The notes under the pieces: generated by a model
Told to the model about the DNA's origin: nothing
What the model saw: the letters and a program-made list of their open reading frames with translations, nothing else
Database searches by the model: none
In this document: piece by piece, positions 1 to 6,953 of the stretch
Numbering within the stretch: the stretch's first letter is position 1
How the letters are laid out: every line of letters begins with the position of its first letter
Source of the DNA: Candidatus Zixiibacteriota bacterium
GTDB taxonomy: Bacteria; Zixibacteria; MSB-5A5; JAABVY01; JAHJOQ01
DNA: 8,837 nt
Direction of reading: 5' to 3'
NCBI GenBank assembly: GCA_030631455.1
Contig: DAOVLC010000038.1
Location: 1-8,837 of the forward strand
Made by a program: the position numbers and the translations under genes

Positions 1-1552
1 CGCCTGCATACTCATCCATGATCTTCTGCAGTCGGAACATGAACGACTTAGGCTTGATGTAGTTCGGGTTAACCTCGGGATCGGAAGTATAGTCCTTATT
101 CGCCTGGTACCTTTCGAGTGGTCCGAGGATGGTCTTCTTCAGCTCTTCAACTTTCGCCATGTCAACGTTAGGAGCGCCCGAGTTGTCAGAGGCATAGCTA
201 ACGGCTGCCTTGGCAGCAATCCGGCCTTCAGCGCAGGAACCGGATGAGAACTTATGGCTCGAAGCACCGGAGGCATCACCCGCAGCAAACATGCCCTTTA
301 CAGTGGTCATGTTCGTGTAACCCCAGAAGTAGTCCGGGGGAGCAATGTCTTCGGGACCGGAGACCCACGCGCCGGAAGCGCCGGAGTGCGATCCGATGAA
401 GTACGGCTCGCAAGCCGCAATCTCTGACGGTCTCTCTTCGGGAGCGATATTACTCGCCGCCCAAAGGATCGCCTGTGAGATTGTCATATCGAGGAAGTCT
501 TCCCAAGCCTCTGATTCGAGCTCTTTTAGCTTCTTCTTGCGCTCTTTCTCGTCTTTCGCCTCAGAAGACAGCTTCTCGATAGCCTCCTCGGTTCTCATAT
601 AGATCGGGCCTTTTCCGTCCATCACATCGAGCATCATCAGCCAGTTACGCAGATTGGCAGGAACCGGCTTGACCTGACCGTACGGTTTCCAGTTTTCGAG
701 TTCAGGTCTTCTCTCAATCATGTAGTTTCCACCGGTCGCATTCGTTGCACGCGACTTGAACAGGAGGAACCACGCACCGACCGGGCCGTAAGCATCCTTG
801 AAACGCACGGGGATGAACCTGACTTCCTGACAGGTCATCTCTGCGCCAGCGCGGATCGTGAAGTAGGCACTCGCACCGGAGTTGAACGGCGGGTACCATG
901 AACGACCGAGACCTTCACCAACCGAGCGAGGCTTGAATACGTGTACTGCACCACCCATTGCGATCAGTGTGGCCTTCGCTTTGAAGACATAGAATTTGTC
1001 CTCGCGCACGGAGAATCCAACAGCGCCGACGCACTTGTCACCGTCCATCAGAGGCTCTGTGGCGAATACTCTCTCATAGATGTTGTCTACGCCGAGAGCG
1101 TTCTTGGCGGCTTCGGCTACGATAACCTTGTATGACTCGCCGTTGATCATAAGCTGCCAGCGTCCCTCGTGGACGTAGTTGCCGTCAGCATCTGTCCAGA
1201 TCGGGAGTCCCCACTTCTCGAACAAGTGAACGGTTCCATCGACGTGACGTGCGATGCTCGCGACGAGATCCTCACGGGTAATACCCATAAGGTCGTTTCT
1301 CACATAGTCGACGTAATCCTTAATCGTATTCTGACCGTCTTTCACGCCGACATACTGGTTAATGGCCGATAGACCCATGGCGACCGCACCTGAGCGATCC
1401 ATAGCCGCTTTGTCAACCAGCGTAACCTTGAGACCGTTCTTCTTTGCCCAGTAGGCGGCCTCGACGGCGGCTCCGCATGCGGCCATTCCACCACCGAGGA
1501 TCAGAACGTCAGTATTGACTTCTACCGTTTCCCAATTATCCCATACTGCCAT
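1..1552 (-). CDS. aprA: Adenylylsulfate (APS) reductase alpha subunit, 3' part missing
   Basis: This is the FAD-containing catalytic subunit of dissimilatory APS reductase, a cytoplasmic enzyme that reduces APS to sulfite and AMP with AprB. The frame is open from the ATG at 1552-1550 to the window edge, giving 517 codons of a family usually around 640-670 residues, so the C-terminal end is outside. Residues 15-29 hold the dinucleotide-binding GGGMAACG stretch. A family-typical segment, VDKAAMDRSGAVAMG, follows. GSHSGASGAWVSGPED lies around His389, which probably corresponds to the substrate-binding histidine (His398) known from Archaeoglobus AprA. AGDASGASSHKFSSGSC is the second FAD-contact region. 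An AAGGA ribosome site lies just upstream of the ATG, within the 17-base gap after aprB, so the two genes are surely co-transcribed. No frameshift was seen in the visible part. Whether it is of the reductive or oxidative type cannot be settled without a tree. Confidence 0.97.
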   Translation of the reverse strand, partial: MAVWDNWETVEVNTDVLILGGGMAACGAAVEAAYWAKKNGLKVTLVDKAAMDRSGAVAMGLSAINQYVGVKDGQNTIKDYVDYVRNDLMGITREDLVASIARHVDGTVHLFEKWGLPIWTDADGNYVHEGRWQLMINGESYKVIVAEAAKNALGVDNIYERVFATEPLMDGDKCVGAVGFSVREDKFYVFKAKATLIAMGGAVHVFKPRSVGEGLGRSWYPPFNSGASAYFTIRAGAEMTCQEVRFIPVRFKDAYGPVGAWFLLFKSRATNATGGNYMIERRPELENWKPYGQVKPVPANLRNWLMMLDVMDGKGPIYMRTEEAIEKLSSEAKDEKERKKKLKELESEAWEDFLDMTISQAILWAASNIAPEERPSEIAACEPYFIGSHSGASGAWVSGPEDIAPPDYFWGYTNMTTVKGMFAAGDASGASSHKFSSGSCAEGRIAAKAAVSYASDNSGAPNVDMAKVEELKKTILGPLERYQANKDYTSDPEVNPNYIKPKSFMFRLQKIMDEYAG

Positions 1553-1569
1553 TTTACTCTAATCCTTTC

Positions 1570-2010
1570 TTACTTGACCTTTGGAATCTCAGCCATACCC
1601 GATGATTCGGGCTCGGTTGCCAGCAAATCGCTCTTCAAATCTTCAGTACCGGTTGCATACCCACCTTCCGGCACAGCCTCACCTTCAGAAGTGGTGCGGA
1701 TCGGGAATTTGAATCTCTTGAGCATCCCGTTCCTGAACTTGACAGTCCACATGATTGAGTCACTGGAACACAACGGAGTAACATTTGCGCCCATCGGCAC
1801 AAAATCCGCATAACCACGTACCTCGACCGCCTGAACCGGACAGATCTTGACGCAGCTATAGCATTCCCAGCACATCTCAGGGGCCTGGTTAAAGGCTTTC
1901 ATTGATTCCTTGTCCAGGACCATCAAGTCGTTGGGGCAAATGTGCTGGCAAGCGGTCTTGTCCAGCGCCTTGCACCCATCGCACTTTTCGTTAATTACAA
2001 AGCTTGGCAT
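1570..2010 (-). CDS. aprB: Adenylylsulfate reductase beta subunit (two [4Fe-4S])
   Basis: This 146-residue protein is the electron-transfer subunit that partners AprA. It carries electrons through two [4Fe-4S] clusters to the FAD of AprA. The eight expected cysteines are present: Cys10, Cys13, Cys21 and Cys25 (the last followed by Pro), and Cys47, Cys50, Cys53 and Cys57 (the last followed by Pro). The wider spacing in the first set is typical of AprB rather than of a simple ferredoxin. The stretch after residue 70 matches the beta-strand region and C-terminal tail that wrap around AprA in known structures; the last 30 or so residues are low-complexity and probably variable. A strong GAGGAGGA ribosome site (2018-2025) lies 7 bases before the ATG. 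The gene sits between sat and aprA on the same strand. The length is normal for the family. Confidence 0.97.
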   Translation of the reverse strand: MPSFVINEKCDGCKALDKTACQHICPNDLMVLDKESMKAFNQAPEMCWECYSCVKICPVQAVEVRGYADFVPMGANVTPLCSSDSIMWTVKFRNGMLKRFKFPIRTTSEGEAVPEGGYATGTEDLKSDLLATEPESSGMAEIPKVK

Positions 2011-2017
2011 TCAGGAA

Positions 2018-2025
2018 TCCTCCTC
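2018..2025 (-). promoter_or_regulatory. Strong Shine-Dalgarno of aprB
   Basis: GAGGAGGA on the minus strand, 7 bases before the aprB ATG. It lies directly after the large hairpin in the sat-aprB gap, so aprB can be translated efficiently from its own site rather than by coupling to sat. Confidence 0.85.
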
Positions 2026-2029
2026 GCAT

Positions 2030-2068
2030 GGCTTATAGGCAGTGTATCATCTCGTCTGCCAATAAGCC
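2030..2068 (-). repeat. Hairpin between sat and aprB
   Basis: Two 13-base arms (2030-2042 and 2056-2068) are complementary except for one T-T mismatch, around a 13-base loop. In the transcript the stem begins about 6 bases after the sat stop and ends just before the aprB ribosome site. No run of U follows it, so it is not a standard intrinsic terminator. Possible roles are protection of the sat 3' end, a processing site that sets different levels of sat and aprBA messages, or an attenuator. The function is inferred from position only. Confidence 0.7.
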
Positions 2069-2074
2069 GTTCGT

Positions 2075-3310
2075 CTATTTGCTTATCTTTTTCTCTGCAT
2101 CACCGGTCGCATGACCGTGCATCTTGATCTCTACTTTATCCTCCTCTTTAATGCCAGCGTAATACTCGCGAAGGATCGCAAGAATCTCAGGACGCGAGAA
2201 CTCGGCCGGAATGTCTCCACCCTCCGAAAGCGATTTCCTCAGTGCCGTTCCCGAGAGGAACAGCCTGTCTTCTCTGCCATGCGGACAGGTCTTCATCGAA
2301 ACCATGCCGCCGCATTTGTAGCACCAGAATGTCCAGTCGATCGGGAGCATCTTGCACTCGAGCGCGCCCTCCCAAAGCTCGAAGAATATCTGCTGCGCGT
2401 CGAACGGTCCGTAGTAGTCACCGACACCGGCGTGATCTCTGCCGATTATCATGTGAGTGCAGCCGAAGTTCTGCCGGAACACTGCGTGAAGGAGCCCCTC
2501 GCGAGGGCCACCGTAGCGCATGTCGAGTGGATATCCGCCCATTACCACTCGATCTTTAACGAAGTAGTTTTCAACGAGGGTGTTGATACAGCGCACTCTG
2601 ACATCGGCTGGAATGTCGCCGGGTTTGAGCTTGCCGACGAGCTGATGAATGTAGAGCCCATCAGAAACCTCACTGGCGATCTTTGCGAGATACTCGTGAC
2701 TGCGATGCATCGGATTACGAAGCTGCAGAGCGGCCACGGTTCTCCAGCCTCTCTCTTCGAAAATCTTGCGGCTTTCGGACGGACGCTGATACACCATGCT
2801 GAATTCTTCGGGGAAGTAGCTCTCGGAGAGCACCTTCACCGGCCCGGCGATGTTCCAGGCTTTCTGGGACATGACTTTCTGAACTCCGGGGTGTTCGGCA
2901 TCAGCGGTCTTGAAAACACTCTTGCACTCGAATTCTTTGTCAATCTGATACGATTCGGTAACCTTCATCGTACCCATGATTTCTTTGGTTTCACCTGAGA
3001 CCAGGCATACTTCAGTGCCGGGGCTCAACTGCTCATCGTGCGACAACGTAACCGGTATCGGCCAGAAGAGGCCATTTGCCATCTTCATGTCGGCGCAGAT
3101 ACCCTTCCAGTCAGCTTGTCCCATGAATCCTTCGAGTGGAGTGAAACCGCCGATTCCCAGCATGATCAGGTCACCGGTCTCGCGGGAAGTCATCACGAGT
3201 TTCGGAAGGCTCTCGGCTCTCTTCAGTTCTTCTTCACGCTGCTTCCCTTCAAGAAGAAGAATCTTTAGATCGTCACTACCATGTGGTGAGATCAGGTTTG
3301 ATTTGGCCAT
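2075..3310 (-). CDS. sat: Sulfate adenylyltransferase (ATP sulfurylase)
   Basis: This 411-residue enzyme makes APS and pyrophosphate from sulfate and ATP, the activating first step of dissimilatory sulfate reduction. It belongs to the single-subunit family, not the CysDN type. The N-terminal PUA-like part runs to about residue 165. The catalytic domain holds [11 protein letters not shown] (196-206), with the QxRNPxHxxH signature that binds sulfate and ATP. GRDHAGV (290-296) is the second nucleotide motif and LSGTALRK follows near 351. Cys330, Cys333, Cys342 and His344 look like the structural zinc site of bacterial and archaeal enzymes. There is no C-terminal APS-kinase domain. Translation starts at the ATG at 3310, behind AAAAGGAA. 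It is the first gene of the apparent sat-aprB-aprA operon and diverges from qmoC. The long open frame opposite it (2111-2998, plus) has no family character. Confidence 0.98.
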   Translation of the reverse strand: MAKSNLISPHGSDDLKILLLEGKQREEELKRAESLPKLVMTSRETGDLIMLGIGGFTPLEGFMGQADWKGICADMKMANGLFWPIPVTLSHDEQLSPGTEVCLVSGETKEIMGTMKVTESYQIDKEFECKSVFKTADAEHPGVQKVMSQKAWNIAGPVKVLSESYFPEEFSMVYQRPSESRKIFEERGWRTVAALQLRNPMHRSHEYLAKIASEVSDGLYIHQLVGKLKPGDIPADVRVRCINTLVENYFVKDRVVMGGYPLDMRYGGPREGLLHAVFRQNFGCTHMIIGRDHAGVGDYYGPFDAQQIFFELWEGALECKMLPIDWTFWCYKCGGMVSMKTCPHGREDRLFLSGTALRKSLSEGGDIPAEFSRPEILAILREYYAGIKEEDKVEIKMHGHATGDAEKKISK

Positions 3311-3460
3311 AGTTTGTTCCTTTTGGATTATCTCAAGTGCTTAAAGTTATTTTCTATTACTGGGCTGGTGTCCTGATTGGTACGGTTGCTTTTCCGGATT
3401 TCAGCCGTTTCTCTCTTTCTCGTTGAGGGATTCTTCAATTTCCAACAACATCTACATCAT

Positions 3461-3474
3461 CGGCTTCAAAGCCG
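3461..3474. repeat. Short palindrome at the predicted sat transcription start
   Basis: CGGCTT and AAGCCG are perfect inverted arms around two bases. The site lies 5 bases beyond the -10 box of the sat promoter, so it covers the predicted start of transcription. It could be an operator, or the first 14 bases of the transcript could form a small stem capped by a UUGA loop. The length is modest and chance is possible. Confidence 0.4.
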
Positions 3475-3478
3475 CAAG

Positions 3479-3507
3479 AATGTAATTTTTTTCACAAGCT
3501 CTGTCAA
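3479..3507 (-). promoter_or_regulatory. Predicted sigma70-type promoter of sat-aprBA
   Basis: On the minus strand a perfect -35 box TTGACA (3507-3502) is followed by a 17-base spacer and TACATT (3484-3479), which matches four of six positions of the -10 consensus. Transcription would start near 3472. The spacer is A-rich. It is the best match found upstream of sat. Confidence 0.65.
3480..3497 (-). promoter_or_regulatory. Candidate Rex- or HcpR-like operator over the sat promoter
   Basis: On the minus strand this reads TTGTGAAAAAAATTACAT. The left half is a perfect TTGTGAA. The right half matches TTCACAA at four of seven positions in the TTGTGAA-N4-TTCACAA layout of Rex sites, and TCACAA at four of six in a CRP/FNR-type TTGTGA-N6-TCACAA layout. 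It sits between the -35 and -10 boxes, a classic repressor position. Rex is known to control sat in Desulfovibrio, and HcpR has been proposed to do so. The poor right half keeps confidence low. Confidence 0.35.
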
Positions 3508-3661
3508 GCGATTTATGAACATTTTTTCGTTTTTTCTTCACCCAAACCGCAACCCGATGCGAGAAAATCCCACTCCTGCAAGCAACTTACGCCAGTTCCC
3601 CAAAGCTCAAGAAAGTGGACATCTCTTGTCCGTATTGTAGTCTTTGTAAGGCCAGAGTTAT

Positions 3662-3673
3662 GGTATATATACC
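3662..3673. repeat. Perfect 12-base palindrome GGTATATATACC
   Basis: A perfect inverted repeat about 105 bases upstream of the qmoC -35 box. It could be an operator. It also overlaps a weak promoter-like pair (TTGTAA at 3644, TATATA at 3666, 16-base spacer). Its function is unknown, and AT alternation makes chance palindromes fairly likely. Confidence 0.35.
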
Positions 3674-3776
3674 TATACTTTGAATTCGGCAAGCATGAGT
3701 GTGGACAGTCCGGTACCCTTTCGCATCTGAGAAATAAGTGAAAGCCTTGTGATTCACGAAGCCGGAACAAAAGGTA

Positions 3777-3805
3777 TTGACAGTGATTCGGTGCTGGGCT
3801 ATTAT
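3777..3805 (+). promoter_or_regulatory. Predicted sigma70-type promoter of qmoC
   Basis: A perfect TTGACA (3777-3782), a 17-base spacer and TATTAT (3800-3805, five of six consensus positions) predict a start near 3812, about 60 bases before the qmoC ATG. This is the strongest promoter match in the window and suggests high expression. Confidence 0.75.
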
Positions 3806-3870
3806 TACGGCCAATCAGGCACCTGTGCTGAAGCGATCAGGTGATTCTCATTCAGAGGAGAAGGAGATTT

Positions 3871-5139
3871 ATGGCTGATTCACGTCTTGTTGAACCCGAT
3901 CTGGAACTGATTCGAGAGATCAGGAAGGCTGGCGGCGGGGAGTTGAACAGGTGCTATCAATGTGCCACCTGCTCGGTGGTGTGCAATCTCTCACCGGACG
4001 ACAGTCCATTTCCGCGAAAGGAGATGATCCTCGCGCAGTGGGGTCAGACCGAAAGACTCGTCTCAGATCCCGATATTTGGCTGTGCTATCAATGCAACGA
4101 CTGCTCGATTCATTGTCCGCGGGGTGCCAGGCCCAGCGATGTGCTCGCCGCAGTCAGGTCGTTCACTTACAGGTTTTTCTCCTTTCCATCCTTTATGGGC
4201 AAAGCTCTCGCAAATCCGAAGTTCCTGCCGATTCTCTTTCTTGTGCCTGCATTGATTCTTGTTGCGTGTATCTATGTCTCCGCCCCCCGAACAAGCGATG
4301 GCGATTTCCTCTTCATGCATACCAGCATGAACGATCCGGCGGTAACCGAGTACGTTTCCGAGCTTCACGGCGTTGTGAAACCGCCAGATACCGCAGCTGA
4401 TATGAGTGAATCGGCTTCGTATATCGATTTCAACATTTTCTTGCCGCACAGTACCGTTGATGTTCTCTTCGTGTTCGGCAATATTGTGATCTTCTCGTTT
4501 GCCGCTATCGGATTCTCGCGGTTCCGAAGATCGCTACTGGCAGCGGGCCGTAAGCCTGAGATGTCATTCGTCAGTTCACTTGCCGCAACGCTCAAGGAGA
4601 TCATAAGTCATTCGCGCTTTTTCAAGTGCGATGCCAACAGGCCGCGCAGTTGGGCGCATATTATGCTTCTGTCCGGCTTTGTAGGTGCCATGGTGACAAC
4701 CGGGGCGACGTTTGTATTCATCTTTATCCCGCATTATTTGGAATTGCTCGGCATCGAGCAGATTCAACCGTTTTTCCTGTTGCCGTTTGCGTTCTTTCAT
4801 CCGGTCAAGATTCTGGGAGCTGTGAGTGGCATACTCCTGTGCGTGGGTGGCGGCATAATAATCTACCGCAGGTGGACTGACAGGGATAACGTTGGTGCAA
4901 ACGGTTATGCCGATAATCTGTTTGTGTGGATAATTACTCTAACCGGGCTGACTGGAATGATGGCGTGGCTTATTCGTGCAGGCGGCATCGCCAACCTTGC
5001 TTATGCCAGCTATTACGTGCACATATTACTTGTCTTCTTCCTCTTATGGTATATGCCGTACTCGAAATTCGCACATATGATATATCGGACACTGGCGCTT
5101 GCATATGCGACCAGCATAGGACGCGAAGCGGAATCCTGA
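3871..5139 (+). CDS. qmoC: QmoC: quinone-interacting membrane-bound oxidoreductase subunit C (HdrC/HdrE-like fusion)
   Basis: QmoC is the membrane subunit of the Qmo complex, which links the quinone pool to APS reductase. The 422-residue protein begins at the ATG at 3871, because AGGAGAAGGAG lies just before it; an upstream in-frame GTG at 3841 has no such site. The N-terminal HdrC-like domain has two CxxCxxCxxxC cluster motifs: Cys28, 31, 34, 38 and Cys72, 75, 78, 82. About six membrane segments follow, near residues 118-137, 196-216, 262-286, 312-332, 350-368 and 383-400. This is the HdrE-like, b-type cytochrome part. His193, His263, His310, His384 and His402 in or near the helices are candidate haem ligands. 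A polar segment of about 55 residues separates the first two helices. qmoA and qmoB are not adjacent: the gene upstream is the divergent sat. An isolated DsrM- or HdrE-type relative is the alternative, but the fused layout favours QmoC. Confidence 0.88.
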   Translation: MADSRLVEPDLELIREIRKAGGGELNRCYQCATCSVVCNLSPDDSPFPRKEMILAQWGQTERLVSDPDIWLCYQCNDCSIHCPRGARPSDVLAAVRSFTYRFFSFPSFMGKALANPKFLPILFLVPALILVACIYVSAPRTSDGDFLFMHTSMNDPAVTEYVSELHGVVKPPDTAADMSESASYIDFNIFLPHSTVDVLFVFGNIVIFSFAAIGFSRFRRSLLAAGRKPEMSFVSSLAATLKEIISHSRFFKCDANRPRSWAHIMLLSGFVGAMVTTGATFVFIFIPHYLELLGIEQIQPFFLLPFAFFHPVKILGAVSGILLCVGGGIIIYRRWTDRDNVGANGYADNLFVWIITLTGLTGMMAWLIRAGGIANLAYASYYVHILLVFFLLWYMPYSKFAHMIYRTLALAYATSIGREAES

Positions 5140-5214
5140 GCTGAGAGCGGAGCCAGACTGTCTTTCCATTACGCTCGCTTGGCTCTTGCTGACTCCACCA
5201 GATAACTCTCTTTC

Positions 5215-5243
5215 TTGACAAACAGCTCAAGGTGCCTTTTATT
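5215..5243 (+). promoter_or_regulatory. Predicted promoter of the GTPase gene, giving a leaderless start
   Basis: TTGACA (5215-5220), a 17-base spacer and TTTATT (5238-5243, four of six) place the expected transcription start at about 5250, the A of the preferred ATG. No ribosome site lies at normal distance before that ATG, which fits a leaderless message. The evidence is pattern only. Confidence 0.45.
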
Positions 5244-5249
5244 TGCTGT

Positions 5250-6245
5250 ATGCCGGCGAATCTGACTCCAGCATACAAAGAGGCCGAAGATCGATTCAAG
5301 CAGGCCAGGACCGATGAGGAGAAGCTTGCGTGTCTCGAAGAGATGTTGCGTGTTATTCCCAAGCACAAGGGGACAGAGAAGATGCGCAAAGACATCAAGA
5401 CACGGACATCCAAGCTCAAAGCTCAGCTTGAAACTCCGAAGAAGTCGGCAGGAGGCCGCAAGAAGGCAATAGACCATGTCGATAAGCATGGCGCCGCGCA
5501 GATTGTCCTTCTCGGCCCGCCCAATTGTGGCAAATCATCGCTCTTGCGGACTGTGACAGCAGCCGAGCCGGAAGTCGCCGACTATCCCTACACCACACGA
5601 AGACCTCAGCCCGGTATGATGTTCTTCGATACCGTGCAGTTCGAACTTGTTGATCTTCCGCCAATAGCGCCGGATTATTACGAGAATTGGATGACCAATA
5701 TCATCCGTAACTCCGACGTGATCTTACTGGTGGCTGATCTTGCCGCCGTCGATATGCTCGAGGGGATCGATGCCGTAGTCGGCAAACTCGATGAGCTCAA
5801 AATGTTCTTGATAAAGAAAGAAATCCCGGAAGAGTACATCGGCTCTCAGTTCTGCAAGCGGACATTCATCGCCGCGAATAAATGCGACATACCAGGCGCA
5901 ATGGACAATCTTGAGATTCTAAAGGAGCTTTACGCCGAGCGTTTCGATATCATCCCGATTTCATGCGTCGACAACACCAATATCGATAAGATGCAGAGCC
6001 ACATCTTCGATATACTTCAGATCATACGAGTTTACACGAAAACTCCTGGCCACGATGCCGATTTCACCGATCCGGTGGTTCTGCCGATCGGTTCAACGGT
6101 CGAGGACGCCGCATTTGTGATCCACAAGGATTTCGCCCGCAAGCTGCAATTCGCCAAACTGTGGGGCGAAGGCAAGTTCGATGGCCAGCGAGTGACATCG
6201 AAGTTCGAACTGACAGACAGAGATATAATCGAGTTTCATATATAG
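5250..6245 (+). CDS. TGS-domain GTPase of the Obg/DRG family
   Basis: This 331-residue cytoplasmic GTP-binding protein is probably tied to ribosome or RNA function, as known for DRG and Obg relatives; its exact target is unknown. I chose the ATG at 5250 because MPANLTPAY is the usual beginning of this family. A GTG at 5232 would add six residues. Residues 1-75 are a charged helical domain rich in Lys and Glu. The G domain follows: G1 is GPPNCGKS (89-96), the switch region YPYTTRRPQPG lies at 112-122, G3 is DLPP (135-138), G4 is NKCD (210-213) and the G5-like SC is near 236. A TGS domain fills about 265-331, ending IIEFHI. In G3 the usual glycine (DxPG) is replaced by proline. The gene lies 110 bases after qmoC with its own likely promoter, so a functional link to sulfur metabolism is not implied. 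Confidence 0.88.
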   Translation: MPANLTPAYKEAEDRFKQARTDEEKLACLEEMLRVIPKHKGTEKMRKDIKTRTSKLKAQLETPKKSAGGRKKAIDHVDKHGAAQIVLLGPPNCGKSSLLRTVTAAEPEVADYPYTTRRPQPGMMFFDTVQFELVDLPPIAPDYYENWMTNIIRNSDVILLVADLAAVDMLEGIDAVVGKLDELKMFLIKKEIPEEYIGSQFCKRTFIAANKCDIPGAMDNLEILKELYAERFDIIPISCVDNTNIDKMQSHIFDILQIIRVYTKTPGHDADFTDPVVLPIGSTVEDAAFVIHKDFARKLQFAKLWGEGKFDGQRVTSKFELTDRDIIEFHI

Positions 6246-6270
6246 AAGCCAGCCGTAGGGCAGAGAGAAG

Positions 6271-6293
6271 GTCAAAAGCCTTGTGCTTTTGAC
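6271..6293. repeat. Palindrome upstream of the HNH-like gene (9-5-9)
   Basis: Perfect arms GTCAAAAGC (6271-6279) and GCTTTTGAC (6285-6293) enclose the loop CTTGT. It lies 25 bases after the GTPase stop and 22 bases before the HNH-like ATG. It has no U-run, so terminator function is doubtful. It has the same geometry as the palindrome at 6959-6981, and its arms match that one at seven of nine positions. Confidence 0.75.
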
Positions 6294-6315
6294 ATTACAT
6301 TTAGGGTGGTATACC

Positions 6316-6930
6316 ATGCGGACATGTTACATTTGTGGTTCCACTGAACAACTCACCAAAGATCACACTCCGCCCAAGAATCTCTTTGTCCCCCCTCTAC
6401 CTACCGACTTGATAACTGTGGATTGCTGTGAAAAGTGCCACAAAGGCTTCTCACTGGATGATGAGGCTTTTCGGGTATTTGCATCGTCGGTAAGTAGATC
6501 CAAAGAGGGTCGTTGGATTTGGAAGCATAGGGTAATGGAATCATCCTTCAAGAGAAGTCCCAAGCTGATGGCAAACGTGGCAAAACACATCATTCCCCTC
6601 GCGGTCGAGGGACCACTCGAACATACTACTGCCCCTGCAATGATCTATCCGCACGAACGGGCTAATCCATACCTTACGAGAATCACAAAGGGGTTGATGC
6701 GCTATTTTCACCCTGAGATAGACTATGGACGCATTACGTTTCAGGTTATGCAAGTCGTGCCGAGTCAAGGCGTAATCGACGTACTAGGGCAAACACTTGT
6801 CTACGATGTGAAGGGTGCAGGGGTTTTCAGATTCTGGCGTGGGCTCTCCATGGAGGGCAAGCCAGATAGTATCTGGGTGTACCTATTCTACGATTCACTG
6901 ATGTTCTTTGTACAAGTAGGCGAGGTATAA
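6316..6930 (+). CDS. HNH-like zinc-binding protein of unknown function
   Basis: A 204-residue protein starting at the ATG at 6316, behind AGGGTGG (6303-6309); longer in-frame starts upstream run into the palindrome and lack ribosome sites. The N-terminus resembles an HNH nuclease fold: Cys4 and Cys7, then Asp16-His17 in KDHTPPKNLF, then Cys38, Cys41 and His42 in CCEKCHKGFSLDDEAF. The two CxxC pairs would hold zinc, and the Asp-His would be the catalytic start of an HNH motif. The rest, from about residue 60, has no motif I recognise; it is rich in aromatic residues and has no clear membrane helix. Family members of this kind are usually annotated as hypothetical or HNH endonuclease and occur as scattered accessory genes. 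It sits alone between palindromic elements, with no partner genes of a restriction or toxin system. Nuclease activity is inferred only from the motif. Confidence 0.7.
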   Translation: MRTCYICGSTEQLTKDHTPPKNLFVPPLPTDLITVDCCEKCHKGFSLDDEAFRVFASSVSRSKEGRWIWKHRVMESSFKRSPKLMANVAKHIIPLAVEGPLEHTTAPAMIYPHERANPYLTRITKGLMRYFHPEIDYGRITFQVMQVVPSQGVIDVLGQTLVYDVKGAGVFRFWRGLSMEGKPDSIWVYLFYDSLMFFVQVGEV

Positions 6931-6953
6931 GGAATCCAACATTGATCTACGGC

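Larger units (their letters stand above)
3311..3870. other. Divergent regulatory region between sat and qmoC
   Basis: This 560-base stretch holds no convincing gene; the short open frames in it lack ribosome sites and family character. It carries a minus-strand promoter for sat (3479-3507) that leaves a leader of about 160 bases. It also carries a plus-strand promoter for qmoC (3777-3805) that leaves a leader of about 60 bases. Several palindromes lie between and over these promoters. The T- and A-rich part around 3484-3540 has a lower GC content than the genes either side, as expected for a control region. Shared control of sat-aprBA and qmoC from here is an inference. Confidence 0.7.

Noticed and set aside
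2111..2998. A 295-codon open frame on the plus strand opposite sat
   Set aside because: It lies wholly antisense to a certain sat gene, has no ribosome site and no family motifs. Long mirror frames are expected opposite conserved coding sequence of this GC content.
3377..3640. An 87-codon plus-strand frame in the divergent region
   Set aside because: It overlaps the sat promoter, has no ribosome site and reads as low-complexity Phe/Ser-rich sequence from T-rich DNA.
5150..5187. A possible terminator after qmoC
   Set aside because: GAGCCA and TGGCTC can pair, but only over six bases with a loop of more than 20 and no U-run, which is too weak to call.
6289..6315. A promoter for the HNH-like gene (TTGACA then TATACC)
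   Set aside because: The spacing is 15 bases and the predicted start would fall inside the gene, which does not fit the good ribosome site upstream of the ATG.
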